Below, piece by piece: positions 55,638 through 64,000 of a stretch of 64,000 nt of DNA. The DNA comes from Paraburkholderia sp. LEh10 (lineage in GTDB: Bacteria; Pseudomonadota; Gammaproteobacteria; Burkholderiales; Burkholderiaceae). A program made the translations under genes and the position numbers. Location: contig NZ_JAGIPX010000027.1 of assembly GCF_017814945.1 (NCBI RefSeq), positions 52,275 through 116,274 of the forward strand. The letters run 5' to 3'. Positions within the stretch are counted from its first letter, which is position 1; each line of letters begins with the position of its first letter. The notes below the pieces were generated by a model that was given only the letters and a program-made list of their open reading frames with translations, did no database searches and was not told where the DNA came from.

Positions 55638-56648
55638 ATGCAACCCGATCTCGAACTGGTCAGCGTGCGCCGCGACGAGTCGTTCAAGGCGTGGTACCAC
55701 GGCTTTCCGTACCGTACGGTGCGCTGGCACTTCCATCCCGAATTTGAAATCCATCTGATCGTCGCGACGACGGGCAAGATGTTCGTCGGCGATTACATCG
55801 GCAGCTTCGCGCCGGGCAACCTCGTGCTGATGGGACCGAACCTGCCGCACAACTGGGTCAGCGAAGTGCCCGACGGCGTGACGATCGCGCAGCGCAATCT
55901 CGTCGTGCAGTTCGGTCAGGACTTCGTCGCGCATTGCACGCAGAGCTTTCCAGAATGGCGCACGCTCGAAGCGCTGCTCGCCGATTCGCGCCGCGGCGTG
56001 TCGTTCGGCGCGCGGACCAGCGCGGCGATCCAGCCGCTCTTCATGGAGCTGCTCGAAGCGCGCGGCCTGCGCCGCATCGTGCTGTTCCTGTCGATGATGG
56101 AAGTCCTGCTGAACGCGAGCGACCGCGAACTGCTCGCAAGCCCCGCGTATCAGATCGACCCGACCAGCTACGCATCGACGCGCATCAACCACGTGCTGTC
56201 GTATATCGGCAAGAACCTCGCGTCGGAGTTGCGCGAATCCGATCTCGCGCAACTGGCGGGCCAAAGCGTCAGCGCATTCTCGCGCTACTTTCGCCGGCAT
56301 ACGGGCCTGCCGTTCGTGCAGTACGTAAACCGGATGCGTATCAACCTTGCGTGCCAACTGCTGATGGACGATGAACTGAGCGTCACCGACATCTGCTACA
56401 AGGTCGGCTTCAACAATCTGTCGAACTTCAACCGGCAGTTTCTCACCGCGAAAGGCATGGCTCCGTCGAAGTTCCGCCGCTTCCAGCACATCAACGAGGC
56501 GAGCCGCGTCGCCTCGGAAGCGGCGGCGGCGCTCGGCAAGGGCGTCGCCAACGCGCCTTCGATCGTGCCCGCCGCGCAGACGCAAGAACACGCGCGCGGA
56601 CAGCCGCGCGCCGCGCCCGCGGCGTATCCGCCTCTGACGACGCCTTAG
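55638..56648 (+). CDS. AraC-family transcriptional regulator of the second polyol operon
   Basis: A 336-residue AraC-type regulator. The N-terminal cupin-like effector domain (about 10-170) contains VRWHFHPEFEIHLIV and LVLMGPNLPHNWV. The C-terminal two helix-turn-helices are seen in DLAQLAGQSVSAFSRYFRRHTGLPFVQYVNRMRI and LSVTDICYKVGFNNLSNFNRQFLTAKG. An Ala/Pro-rich tail ends the protein. The ATG at 55638 is preceded by GGAGACC. It lies 89 bp before the transporter operon and in the same direction, so it probably activates it. Confidence 0.9.
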   Translation: MQPDLELVSVRRDESFKAWYHGFPYRTVRWHFHPEFEIHLIVATTGKMFVGDYIGSFAPGNLVLMGPNLPHNWVSEVPDGVTIAQRNLVVQFGQDFVAHCTQSFPEWRTLEALLADSRRGVSFGARTSAAIQPLFMELLEARGLRRIVLFLSMMEVLLNASDRELLASPAYQIDPTSYASTRINHVLSYIGKNLASELRESDLAQLAGQSVSAFSRYFRRHTGLPFVQYVNRMRINLACQLLMDDELSVTDICYKVGFNNLSNFNRQFLTAKGMAPSKFRRFQHINEASRVASEAAAALGKGVANAPSIVPAAQTQEHARGQPRAAPAAYPPLTTP

Positions 56649-56737
56649 CGCGCTTTCATCTTTCCGATGCTTCAACGGCTCATCGCGCAGCGACCCTGCG
56701 CGAGGGACGCACTCATCCTCATAAACGGAGACAAGCC

Positions 56738-57691
56738 ATGATCCACACCACCACTTCGCATCCAACGCGCAGCTTGCGCGTGCGCGCTTCGCTTGCTTTC
56801 GCCGCCGTGATGCTCGGCGCGCCGCTGTTCGCACCGGCGAGCGCGAGCGCCGCGCCGCTGAAGATCGGCATGACGTTCCAGGAACTGAACAACCCGTACT
56901 TCGTGACGATGCAAAAGGCGCTGAATGACGCAGCCGCATCGATCGGCGCGACGGTCGTCGTCACCGATGCGCACCATGACGTCAGCAAGCAGGTGAGCGA
57001 CGTCGAAGACATGCTGCAAAAGAAGATCGACATTCTGCTCGTGAATCCGACCGATTCGACGGGCATCCAGTCGGCGGTGACATCGGCGAAAAAGGCGGGC
57101 GCCGTGGTCGTCGCCGTCGATGCGAACGCGAACGGTCCCGTTGATTCGTTCGTCGGCTCAAAGAATTTCGACGCGGGACAGATGTCGTGCGAGTACCTCG
57201 CGAAGTCGATAGGCGGCAGCGGTGAAGTGGCGATTCTCGACGGCATCCCGGTCGTGCCGATTCTCGAACGCGTGCGCGGCTGCAAGGCGGCCCTCGCGAA
57301 GTTCCCGAACGTGAAGCTCGTCGATACGCAGAACGGCAAGCAGGAACGCGCGACGGCGCTGTCCGTCACCGAGAACATGATCCAGGCGCATCCGAATCTG
57401 AAGGGCGTCTTCAGCGTGAACGACGGCGGGTCGATGGGCGCGCTGTCCGCGATCGAATCGTCGGGCAAGGACATCAAACTGACGAGCGTCGACGGCGCGC
57501 CGGAAGCGATCACCGCAATCCAGAAGCCGAACTCGAAGTTCATCGAAACGTCCGCGCAATTTCCGCGCGACCAGATCCGCCTCGCGATCGGCGTGGCGCT
57601 CGCGAAGAAGTGGGGCGCCAATGTGCCGAAGGCGATTCCCGTCGACGTGAAGCTCGTCGACAAGGACAACGCGAAGGGCTTCAGCTGGTAA
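56738..57691 (+). CDS. Sugar ABC transporter substrate-binding protein (RbsB-like)
   Basis: A 317-residue cluster B (family 4) periplasmic binding protein. A signal peptide is followed by cleavage near ASASAAPLKIG. The ligand-binding fold shows GMTFQELNNPYFVTMQKAL, KKIDILLVNPTDSTGIQSAV, and VFSVNDGGSMGALSAIESSG. Ligand is not evident; relatives bind pentoses, polyols such as erythritol or xylitol, or autoinducer-2. The ATPase and permease follow in order, then a dehydrogenase and kinase, which suggests a polyol. Confidence 0.91.
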   Translation: MIHTTTSHPTRSLRVRASLAFAAVMLGAPLFAPASASAAPLKIGMTFQELNNPYFVTMQKALNDAAASIGATVVVTDAHHDVSKQVSDVEDMLQKKIDILLVNPTDSTGIQSAVTSAKKAGAVVVAVDANANGPVDSFVGSKNFDAGQMSCEYLAKSIGGSGEVAILDGIPVVPILERVRGCKAALAKFPNVKLVDTQNGKQERATALSVTENMIQAHPNLKGVFSVNDGGSMGALSAIESSGKDIKLTSVDGAPEAITAIQKPNSKFIETSAQFPRDQIRLAIGVALAKKWGANVPKAIPVDVKLVDKDNAKGFSW

Positions 57692-57755
57692 GCGACATAT
57701 TGCGCATGCAGTGGCACGCGTGACGTGCCACTGCATGAAGCGCAAAGGAAAAACG

Positions 57756-59291
57756 ATGGACACGATCCTCAAACTCGACAACATCACGAAGAGCTTTCCC
57801 GGCGTGAAGGCGTTGCAGGGCATTCATCTCGAGATCGCGCGCGGCGAGATTCACGCATTGCTCGGCGAGAACGGCGCAGGCAAGTCGACGCTGATGAAGA
57901 TCCTGTGCGGCATCTATCAGCCGGACGGCGGCACGATCGTGATCGATGGACAGGCGCGGCATTTCATCAACTATCACGATGCCGTCGCGGCGGGCGTCGG
58001 CATCGTGTTTCAGGAGTTCAGCCTGATTCCGTATCTGAATGCCGTCGAGAACATGTTCCTCGGGCGCGAGTTGCGCAACCGCTTCGGCATGCTCGACCGC
58101 TCGACGATGCGGCGCACGGCGGCGGAGATTTTCGGCCGGCTCGGCGTCGCGATCGATCTCGCCGTGCCGATCCGCGAGCTGTCGGTGGCGCAGCAGCAGT
58201 TCGTCGAAATCGGCAAGGCGTTGTCGCTGAACGCGCGCATCCTGATTCTCGACGAGCCGACGGCGACGCTCACGCCCGCCGAAGCCGCGCATCTGTTTTC
58301 GATCATGCGCGAGTTGAAACAGCACGGCGTCGCGATGATTTTCATCTCGCATCACCTCGAAGAGATTTTCGAAGTGTGCGATCGCATCACGGTGCTGCGC
58401 GACGGCCAGTATGTCGGCATGACAGACGTCGCTGAAACGGACGTGAGCCGCCTCGTCGAGATGATGGTGGGACGCAGGATAGAAAGCAGCTTTCCGCCGA
58501 AGCCGGCATTGCCCGTAGATGCGAAAACCGTGCTCGAAGTGAACGCGCTGCAACTGCGCAAGGACGGTCCCGTGAACCGCTTCACGCTGCGCAAAGGCGA
58601 GATACTCGGCTTCGCCGGGTTGGTCGGCTCGGGCCGCACGGAAACCGCGCTCGCGGTGATCGGCGCGGACGCGGCGCATGTGAAGGACATTCGCATCAAC
58701 GGTGCGCCCGCGAATCTGTCCGATCCCGCCGACGCGTTGAAGGCCGGCATCGGCATCCTGCCCGAAAGCCGCAAGACGGAAGGGCTGATCACATCGTTCT
58801 CCATCAAGCAGAACATCTCGATCAACAACCTCGGCAAGTACCGCAGCCGTCGCTTTTTCATCGATCACGGCGGCGAAGCGCGCGCGACAGCCGACATCAT
58901 GAAGCGCGTCGGCGTGAAGGCGCCGACGATGAACACCGAAGTCGCGACGCTGTCGGGCGGCAATCAGCAGAAAGTGGTGATCGCGCGCTGGCTGAATCAC
59001 CACACGAACATCCTCATCTTCGACGAGCCCACGCGCGGCATCGACGTCGGCGCAAAAGCGGAAATCTATCTGCTGATGCGCGAACTCACCGCGCGCGGCT
59101 ACTCGATCATCATGATTTCGTCGGAATTGCCGGAGATCGTCGGCATGTGCGATCGCGTCGCCGTGTTCCGGCAGGGGCGTATCGAAGCGATGCTCGAAGG
59201 CGGCCAGATCGAATCGAATGCCGTGATGACTTATGCAACGGCTGGTGCATCGGCTGCAACTCGTGGAGCAATACAGCATGAACACGCCTAA
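57756..59291 (+). CDS. Sugar ABC transporter ATPase, duplicated (RbsA-like)
   Basis: A 511-residue protein with two fused ABC domains. The first has Walker A LLGENGAGKSTLMKILCG, signature ELSVAQQQFVEIGKAL and Walker B ILILDEPTATLT; the second has a degenerate Walker A GLVGSGRTETALAV, and LSGGNQQKVVIARWL with LIFDEPTRGIDVGAK. This is typical for the monosaccharide CUT2 class. AAAGGAAAAACG precedes the ATG. It overlaps the permease start by 14 bp. Confidence 0.94.
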   Translation: MDTILKLDNITKSFPGVKALQGIHLEIARGEIHALLGENGAGKSTLMKILCGIYQPDGGTIVIDGQARHFINYHDAVAAGVGIVFQEFSLIPYLNAVENMFLGRELRNRFGMLDRSTMRRTAAEIFGRLGVAIDLAVPIRELSVAQQQFVEIGKALSLNARILILDEPTATLTPAEAAHLFSIMRELKQHGVAMIFISHHLEEIFEVCDRITVLRDGQYVGMTDVAETDVSRLVEMMVGRRIESSFPPKPALPVDAKTVLEVNALQLRKDGPVNRFTLRKGEILGFAGLVGSGRTETALAVIGADAAHVKDIRINGAPANLSDPADALKAGIGILPESRKTEGLITSFSIKQNISINNLGKYRSRRFFIDHGGEARATADIMKRVGVKAPTMNTEVATLSGGNQQKVVIARWLNHHTNILIFDEPTRGIDVGAKAEIYLLMRELTARGYSIIMISSELPEIVGMCDRVAVFRQGRIEAMLEGGQIESNAVMTYATAGASAATRGAIQHEHA

Positions 59292-60279
59292 CTCTTCTCC
59301 CAAGACTTCGACGGTTGCATCGGACACGCCGGGCGCGCCGTTTCGCCTGAACTGGGCGAGCGTCAAACGCTCGACGCTGTTCTATCCGTTCATTGGCCTG
59401 CTCGTCGTGTGCATTGTGATGGTGTTCGCGAGCGACAGCTTTCTGTCGGCGGCGAACCTGGAGAACGTGCTGCGCCAGGTGTCGATCAACGCGATCATCG
59501 CGGTCGGCATGACGGCCGTGATCCTGACGGGCGGCATCGACCTGTCCGTCGGCTCCGTGATGGCGCTCTCGGGCACGCTCGCGGCGGGCCTGATGGTCGC
59601 GGGGCTCAACGGCGTTGCTGCCATCGTGACGGGCATCGCGGTCGGGCTGGGGTTCGGATTTGCAAACGGCTTCTTCGTTGCGCTCGCGGGCATGCCGCCC
59701 ATTATCGTCACGCTCGCGACGATGGGCATCGCGCGCGGCCTCGCGCTGATCTATACGGGCGGCTATCCCATCGACGGCTTGCCCGACTGGGTCGGCTTCT
59801 TCGGCAGCGGCAAGGTGTTCGGCATCCAGGCGCCCGTGCTGATCATGCTGGTCGTCTATGCAATCGCGTGGCTGCTGCTGGAACGCATGCCGTTCGGGCG
59901 CTACGTGTACGCGATCGGTGGCAACGAACAGGCGACGAGGCTTTCTGGCGTGCGCGTCGCACGCGTGAAGCTGATCGTCTACACGCTCGGAGGTTTGACA
60001 TCGTCATTCGCGGCCATCGTGCTGACGTCGCGCCTGATGAGTGGCCAGCCGAATGCGGGCGTGGGCTTCGAACTGGATGCGATTGCGGCCGTGGTGATGG
60101 GCGGCACGTCGATTTCGGGCGGACGCGGCTCGATCATCGGCACGTTGATCGGCGCGTTGCTGCTCGGCGTGCTGAACAATGGACTCAACATGGTCGGCGT
60201 GAATCCGTACGTGCAGAACGTGATCAAAGGCGGAATCATCCTGCTCGCGATTTATATCAGCCGGGAACGCAAGAAGTGA
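59278..60279 (+). CDS. Sugar ABC transporter permease (RbsC-like)
   Basis: A 333-residue CUT2 permease with about ten hydrophobic segments. Features are VGMTAVILTGGIDLSVGSVMALSG, FGFANGFFVALAGMPPIIVTLATMGIARGLALIYTGG, AIGGNEQATRLSGVRV and GGTSISGGRGSIIGTLIGALLLGVLNNGLNMV. The start overlaps the ATPase gene by 14 bp and is preceded by GGAG. It completes a BAC transporter. Confidence 0.93.
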   Translation: MNTPNSSPKTSTVASDTPGAPFRLNWASVKRSTLFYPFIGLLVVCIVMVFASDSFLSAANLENVLRQVSINAIIAVGMTAVILTGGIDLSVGSVMALSGTLAAGLMVAGLNGVAAIVTGIAVGLGFGFANGFFVALAGMPPIIVTLATMGIARGLALIYTGGYPIDGLPDWVGFFGSGKVFGIQAPVLIMLVVYAIAWLLLERMPFGRYVYAIGGNEQATRLSGVRVARVKLIVYTLGGLTSSFAAIVLTSRLMSGQPNAGVGFELDAIAAVVMGGTSISGGRGSIIGTLIGALLLGVLNNGLNMVGVNPYVQNVIKGGIILLAIYISRERKK

Positions 60280-60324
60280 AACTCTTTCGTTCCATTTGTT
60301 CTCCATTTCTCGCAGGGCAATGCA

Positions 60325-61413
60325 ATGACCACTCAGGACACCAGCAAAAGCATGACGGCGATCGTGTGCCACGCGCCGAAAGACTATCGCGTCGAACGCG
60401 TGACGAAGCCGCAGGCGCGCGCGCATGAACTCGTGATACGCATCGCGGCGTGCGGCATCTGCGCAAGCGACTGCAAATGCCATTCCGGCGCCAAGATGTT
60501 CTGGGGCGGGCCGAGCCCCTGGGTGAAAGCGCCTGTGATTCCGGGCCATGAATTCTTCGGCTACGTCGAGGAGCTCGGCGAAGGCGCAGCCGAACATTTC
60601 GACGTGAAGAAGGGCGATCGCGTGATTGCCGAACAGATCGTGCCGTGCGGCAAATGCCGCTACTGCAAATCCGGCCAGTACTGGATGTGCGAAGTGCACA
60701 ACATCTTCGGCTTTCAGCGCGAAGTCGCGGACGGCGGCATGGCCGAATACATGCGCATTCCGCCGACGGCTATCGTCCACAAGATTCCCGACGGCATCTC
60801 GCTCGAAGATGCCGCGATCATCGAGCCGCTTGCGTGCGCCATTCACACCGTCAATCGCGGCGACATTCAGCTCGACGACGTGGTGGTGATCGCCGGCGCG
60901 GGCCCGCTCGGCCTGATGATGACGCAGGTCGCGCATCTGAAGACGCCGAAGAAGCTCGTCGTGATCGATCTCGTCGACGAGCGCCTCGAACTGGCGCGCG
61001 AATACGGCGCGGACGTGACGATCAATCCGAACAAGGACGATGCGCTTGCGATCATTCAATCGTTGACGCAGAACTACGGCTGCGACGTCTACATCGAAAC
61101 GACGGGCGTGCCTGCCGGCGTGAATCAGGGCATGGATCTGATTCGCAAGCTCGGTCGTTTCGTCGAGTTTTCCGTGTTCGGCGCCGAGACTACAATGGAC
61201 TGGTCGATCATCGGCGACCGCAAGGAGCTCGATGTGCGCGGCGCGCATCTCGGCCCTTACTGCTACCCGGTTGCAATCGACCTGCTGGCGCGCGGGCTCG
61301 TCACGTCGAAGGGCATCGTCACGCATGGCTTCTCGCTCGAAGAGTGGGACGAGGCGATCGAGGTCGCCAACTCGCTCGACTCGATTAAGGTGCTGATGAA
61401 GCCAGCCAGATAG
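60325..61413 (+). CDS. Zinc-dependent polyol dehydrogenase, erythritol/L-threitol dehydrogenase-like
   Basis: A 362-residue medium-chain alcohol dehydrogenase. Catalytic-zinc region CGICASDCKCHSGAKMFWGG with GHEFFG, structural-zinc cysteines in CGKCRYCKSGQYWMC, and the Rossmann loop VIAGAGPLGLMMTQVAHLK are clear. The CHSGAKMFWGG stretch recalls EltD-type erythritol/L-threitol dehydrogenases, but xylitol or arabinitol dehydrogenases are also possible. It lies behind the permease (45 bp) and before an FGGY kinase, so it oxidises the imported polyol to a ketose. Confidence 0.83.
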   Translation: MTTQDTSKSMTAIVCHAPKDYRVERVTKPQARAHELVIRIAACGICASDCKCHSGAKMFWGGPSPWVKAPVIPGHEFFGYVEELGEGAAEHFDVKKGDRVIAEQIVPCGKCRYCKSGQYWMCEVHNIFGFQREVADGGMAEYMRIPPTAIVHKIPDGISLEDAAIIEPLACAIHTVNRGDIQLDDVVVIAGAGPLGLMMTQVAHLKTPKKLVVIDLVDERLELAREYGADVTINPNKDDALAIIQSLTQNYGCDVYIETTGVPAGVNQGMDLIRKLGRFVEFSVFGAETTMDWSIIGDRKELDVRGAHLGPYCYPVAIDLLARGLVTSKGIVTHGFSLEEWDEAIEVANSLDSIKVLMKPAR

Positions 61414-61463
61414 TCAGATCAATAAACAGTGCGCGCCGCTCAGGACGCGCACACGGAGACACT

Positions 61464-63008
61464 ATGAATTACGTCATCGGCGTCGATATCGGCACGCAGA
61501 GCACGAAGGCCGTGCTCGTCGGCGAGAACGGCGCAATCGTCGCGCAGCATTCGAGCGGCTATCACCCGGACACGCCCAGGCCGCTATGGGCCGAGCAGTG
61601 GCCGACCGTGTGGATGAAGGCGGTCGTCGAATGCATCTCGCGCTGCGTCGCGAAGGCGTGTGAAGCGGGCGTCGCGTCGAAGGCGATCAAGGCGGTTTGC
61701 GTGAGCAGCCTGTATGGCGGCTCGGGCATTCCCGTCGATAGCGACATGAAGCCGCTTTATCCATGCCTGATCTGGATGGACCGGCGCGCGACGGCACAGG
61801 TCGAATGGGTGCGTGAGAACGTCGATCTCGAACGGCTTTATGCGATCACGGGCAACGGCGTCGATAGCTACTACGGCTATACGAAGATGCTGTGGCTGCG
61901 CGAGAACGAGCCGAACGTGTGGGCCAACACGCGCTTCTTTTTGCCGCCGAATGCGTATGTGATCTATCTGCTGACGGGCGAAGTCGCCGTCGATCACAGT
62001 TCGGCGGGCAATATCGGCGGCGTGTACGACATTGCGAAGCGCGACTGGTCCGACGAAACGCTCGACATGCTCGGCATTCCCGCGACGATGATGCCCGAGC
62101 ATCTCGTCGAGTCGTCGGACGTGGTGGGCGGCCTGCTGTCGCAATGGACGGAACAGCTCGGGCTCGAAGCGGGCACGGCGATCGTCGCGGGCGGCGTCGA
62201 TGCGGCGATGGCGACCTATGCGGCGGGCGTCACGCGCGCCGGCCAGCATGTCGCGATGATCGGCACGAGCATGTGCTGGGGGTATATCAATCAGGGCGTC
62301 GATGCGCGGCATGGTCTCGTCAGCATGCCGCACGTGTTCAACGGACTGCATGACATCTATGTGTTCGGCGGCGCGATTACGGCGGGCGCATCGGTGACGT
62401 GGTATCGCGAACAGTTTTGTCACGCGGAAATCGAAGCCGCGAAAGCGCTGCCGGACGGCGACGCGCATCAACTGCTCGAAGAAGACGCCGCACACATTCC
62501 CGCGGGTTCGGACGGCGTGATGTTCCTGCCGTATCTGATGGGCGAGCGCAGCCCTGTATGGGACGCGAAGGCGAGCGGCGCGTTCGTCGGGCTGAACCTG
62601 TATCACACGCGGGCGCATCTGTATCGCGCGGTGCTCGAGGGTGTCGCGTTCGCTTTGCAGCACAACATCGTCGCCGGGCGCAAGGGCGCGCAGTCGCTCG
62701 ACGACAAGTTGATCGTCGTCGGCGGCGCGGCACATTCCGACTTGTGGATGTCGATCATCGCGGACATCACGGGCTTTCCCGTCTATACGATCGAGCAGGA
62801 CGTGGAAGCGGCAATGGGGGCGGCGCTGCTCGCCGCGTACGGCACGAAGCTGATTTCGCAGGAAGTGGCGCGCGGCGGCTGGGTGAAGCTCGTCGAGCGC
62901 GTGAAGCCGGACCCCGCGCGACAGGCCGTGTACGCGGAGCGCTTCGGCGTTTATACGGATCTCTACCCGGCGTTGAAGCCAATCATGCATCGGCTGCAAG
63001 CAAAATGA
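61464..63008 (+). CDS. FGGY-family kinase of the second polyol operon
   Basis: A 514-residue sugar kinase. N-terminal motifs are YVIGVDIGTQSTKAVLVGENG and CVSSLYGGSGIPVD, the latter unlike the SGQMHG of xylulokinases. C-terminal: FLPYLMGERSPVWD, RAVLEGVAFALQHNI and LIVVGGAAHSDLWMSIIAD. The substrate is probably a ketose formed by the preceding dehydrogenase, such as L-xylulose, L-ribulose or erythrulose. GGAGACAC precedes the ATG, and the stop overlaps the next gene by 4 bp (ATGA). Confidence 0.86.
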   Translation: MNYVIGVDIGTQSTKAVLVGENGAIVAQHSSGYHPDTPRPLWAEQWPTVWMKAVVECISRCVAKACEAGVASKAIKAVCVSSLYGGSGIPVDSDMKPLYPCLIWMDRRATAQVEWVRENVDLERLYAITGNGVDSYYGYTKMLWLRENEPNVWANTRFFLPPNAYVIYLLTGEVAVDHSSAGNIGGVYDIAKRDWSDETLDMLGIPATMMPEHLVESSDVVGGLLSQWTEQLGLEAGTAIVAGGVDAAMATYAAGVTRAGQHVAMIGTSMCWGYINQGVDARHGLVSMPHVFNGLHDIYVFGGAITAGASVTWYREQFCHAEIEAAKALPDGDAHQLLEEDAAHIPAGSDGVMFLPYLMGERSPVWDAKASGAFVGLNLYHTRAHLYRAVLEGVAFALQHNIVAGRKGAQSLDDKLIVVGGAAHSDLWMSIIADITGFPVYTIEQDVEAAMGAALLAAYGTKLISQEVARGGWVKLVERVKPDPARQAVYAERFGVYTDLYPALKPIMHRLQAK

Positions 63009-63745
63009 ACACGTCATTCGATTTTTCAGCGCGTTCGATACTCGTCACGGGAGCGTCGAGCGGCATTGGCCGCGTGACGGTCGAATTGCTGTGCGCGAGC
63101 GGCGCGCAAGTCGTCGCGGCGGCGCGCAACGTCGACGAACTGGCGCGGCTTGCGGAGGAGACGGGCTGCGAGCCGCTGGTGCTCGACGTCGGCGACGAAG
63201 GCGCGATTGACGATGCGCTGGGTTTCCTCGATGTCGTGTTCGATGGTCTTGTGAATTGTGCGGGCACGACGGTGCTGGAGCGCGCGATCGATACGACGGC
63301 CGCGAGCTTCGACAGCGTGATGAACGTGAACGCGCGCGGGGCGGCGCTCGTCGCGCGGCATGTGGCGCGCGGGATGATCGACGCGAAGCGTGCGGGCAGC
63401 ATTGTCAACGTTTCGAGCCAGGCGGCGCTCGTCGGGCTCGACGATCATTTGAGCTATTGCGCGTCGAAGGCGGCGATGGATGCGATCACGCGGGTGTTGT
63501 GCGTCGAGCTTGGGCCGTATGGGATTCGCGTGAACAGCGTGAATCCGACGGTGACGCTGACGCCGATGGCCGTGAAGGCGTGGAGCGAGCCGGCCAAACG
63601 CGATCCGGCCTTGCAGGCGATTCCGTTGAAGCGGTTCGCTGAGCCGCGCGAAGTGGCGGAGCCGATTTTGTTCTTGTTGAGTGATGCGGCTTCGATGATT
63701 AGCGGGGTGGCAATGCCGGTGGATGGCGGTTACACCGCGAGGTGA
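63005..63745 (+). CDS. SDR oxidoreductase resembling L-xylulose reductase (DCXR)
   Basis: A 246-residue short-chain dehydrogenase. It has VTGASSGIGRVTVELL for NADP/NAD, NCAGT, the Ser in IVNVSSQAAL and YCASK catalytic residues. The stretch VNPTVTLTPMAVKAWSEPAKRD, then AIPLKRFAEPREV, strongly recalls human dicarbonyl/L-xylulose reductase. It may interconvert L-xylulose and xylitol, or a related ketose and polyol. Its ATG overlaps the kinase stop, so it is the third enzyme of the operon. The repeat element begins 45 bp after its stop. Confidence 0.86.
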   Translation: MNTSFDFSARSILVTGASSGIGRVTVELLCASGAQVVAAARNVDELARLAEETGCEPLVLDVGDEGAIDDALGFLDVVFDGLVNCAGTTVLERAIDTTAASFDSVMNVNARGAALVARHVARGMIDAKRAGSIVNVSSQAALVGLDDHLSYCASKAAMDAITRVLCVELGPYGIRVNSVNPTVTLTPMAVKAWSEPAKRDPALQAIPLKRFAEPREVAEPILFLLSDAASMISGVAMPVDGGYTAR

Positions 63746-63789
63746 TGGCTCTGTCTTTTTTGTCTGCGACGCTGTTGGGTTTGGTTTCA

Positions 63790-64000
63790 TGCTTTTCGCG
63801 GTTCGCTTTGCCGCTTTCGCTGGCATCCGCAATGCGATTCGCTATGCCGTTTTCGCTGGCATCCGCGATGCGGTTTGTGATTTGCCACTATCTCTGGCAT
63901 CCGCGATTGCGCCTCGCGGCGCAGGCGTTGCCCCTGTGCGGGGCGGCACTTACTTTCTTTGCCGCGGCAAAGAAAGTAAGCAAAGAAAGCCGCTCACACC
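63790..64000 (+). repeat. Dispersed palindromic repeat element, copy C (cut by window end)
   Basis: It begins just after the last operon with one degenerate unit, followed by units at 63827 and 63864 spaced 37-39 bp, a GC-rich joint from 63903, TTGCCCCTGTGCGGGGCGGC, and a perfect 32-bp palindrome at 63949-63980 (half-site CTTACTTTCTTTGCCG). The tail GCAAAGAAAGCCGCTCACACC reaches the window edge and would continue as in copies A and B. Its units differ from those in A/B (TTTCGCTGGCATCC ends), so the arrays evolve separately from the palindrome. Confidence 0.82.

Overview
The window looks like chromosomal DNA of a Burkholderiaceae beta-proteobacterium, most probably Paraburkholderia. Supporting signs are the high GC content with strong G/C third-position bias, the pgk-pyk-fba-purC-purE-purK order, Burkholderia-type RND efflux genes and dispersed palindromic repeats. 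No rRNA, tRNA, prophage or insertion sequence was recognised. About 57 protein genes can be supported.

Region 1 (about 0.3-12.6 kb) is core metabolism: heptosyltransferase II, a small zinc protein, branched-chain aminotransferase, an AzlC/AzlD exporter, phosphoglycerate kinase, pyruvate kinase, class II aldolase, three purine genes and the tRNA t6A enzyme Sua5. It closes with a bidirectional terminator at 12.63 kb. Region 2 (12.7-25.3 kb) holds an SGNH-hydrolase lipoprotein, a decayed sterol-desaturase gene, a penicillin-binding carboxypeptidase, an inverted pair of repeat elements, a PmrA/QseB-type two-component system, a DegP/MucD protease with a PmrA-like box in front of it, several small genes, and a divergent GlxA-type regulator/cysteine hydrolase pair.

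Region 3 (25.4-42.5 kb) carries a TetR-controlled RND efflux operon with an AcrR-like operator over its promoter. It then has a two-gene module resembling a HicA-like toxin and an HTH antitoxin behind a perfect 22-bp palindrome, a purine permease, an orphan FGGY kinase, the glutathione-dependent formaldehyde pair, and a zur-znuACB zinc-uptake operon.

Region 4 (42.6-63.7 kb) is a polyol-catabolism island. A sorbitol/mannitol-type ABC operon (dehydrogenase, binding protein, two permeases, HAD phosphatase, ATPase) runs rightward. A D-arabinitol dehydrogenase-xylulokinase-SorC regulator operon runs leftward. Near-identical 12-bp palindromes (GAGCA[A/T]TTGCTC) lie upstream of both, suggesting one regulon. 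An AraC regulator then precedes an RbsBAC-type transporter, a zinc polyol dehydrogenase, an FGGY kinase and an L-xylulose-reductase-like SDR, a second polyol route of uncertain substrate.

The most unusual non-coding signal is a repeat family with two full copies (16.6-17.5 kb, inverted) and a third cut by the window end (63.8-64.0 kb). Each copy joins an array of about 35-bp tandem units to a 32-bp palindrome and a conserved tail. All functions are read from sequence motifs and remembered family features; no database search was possible.
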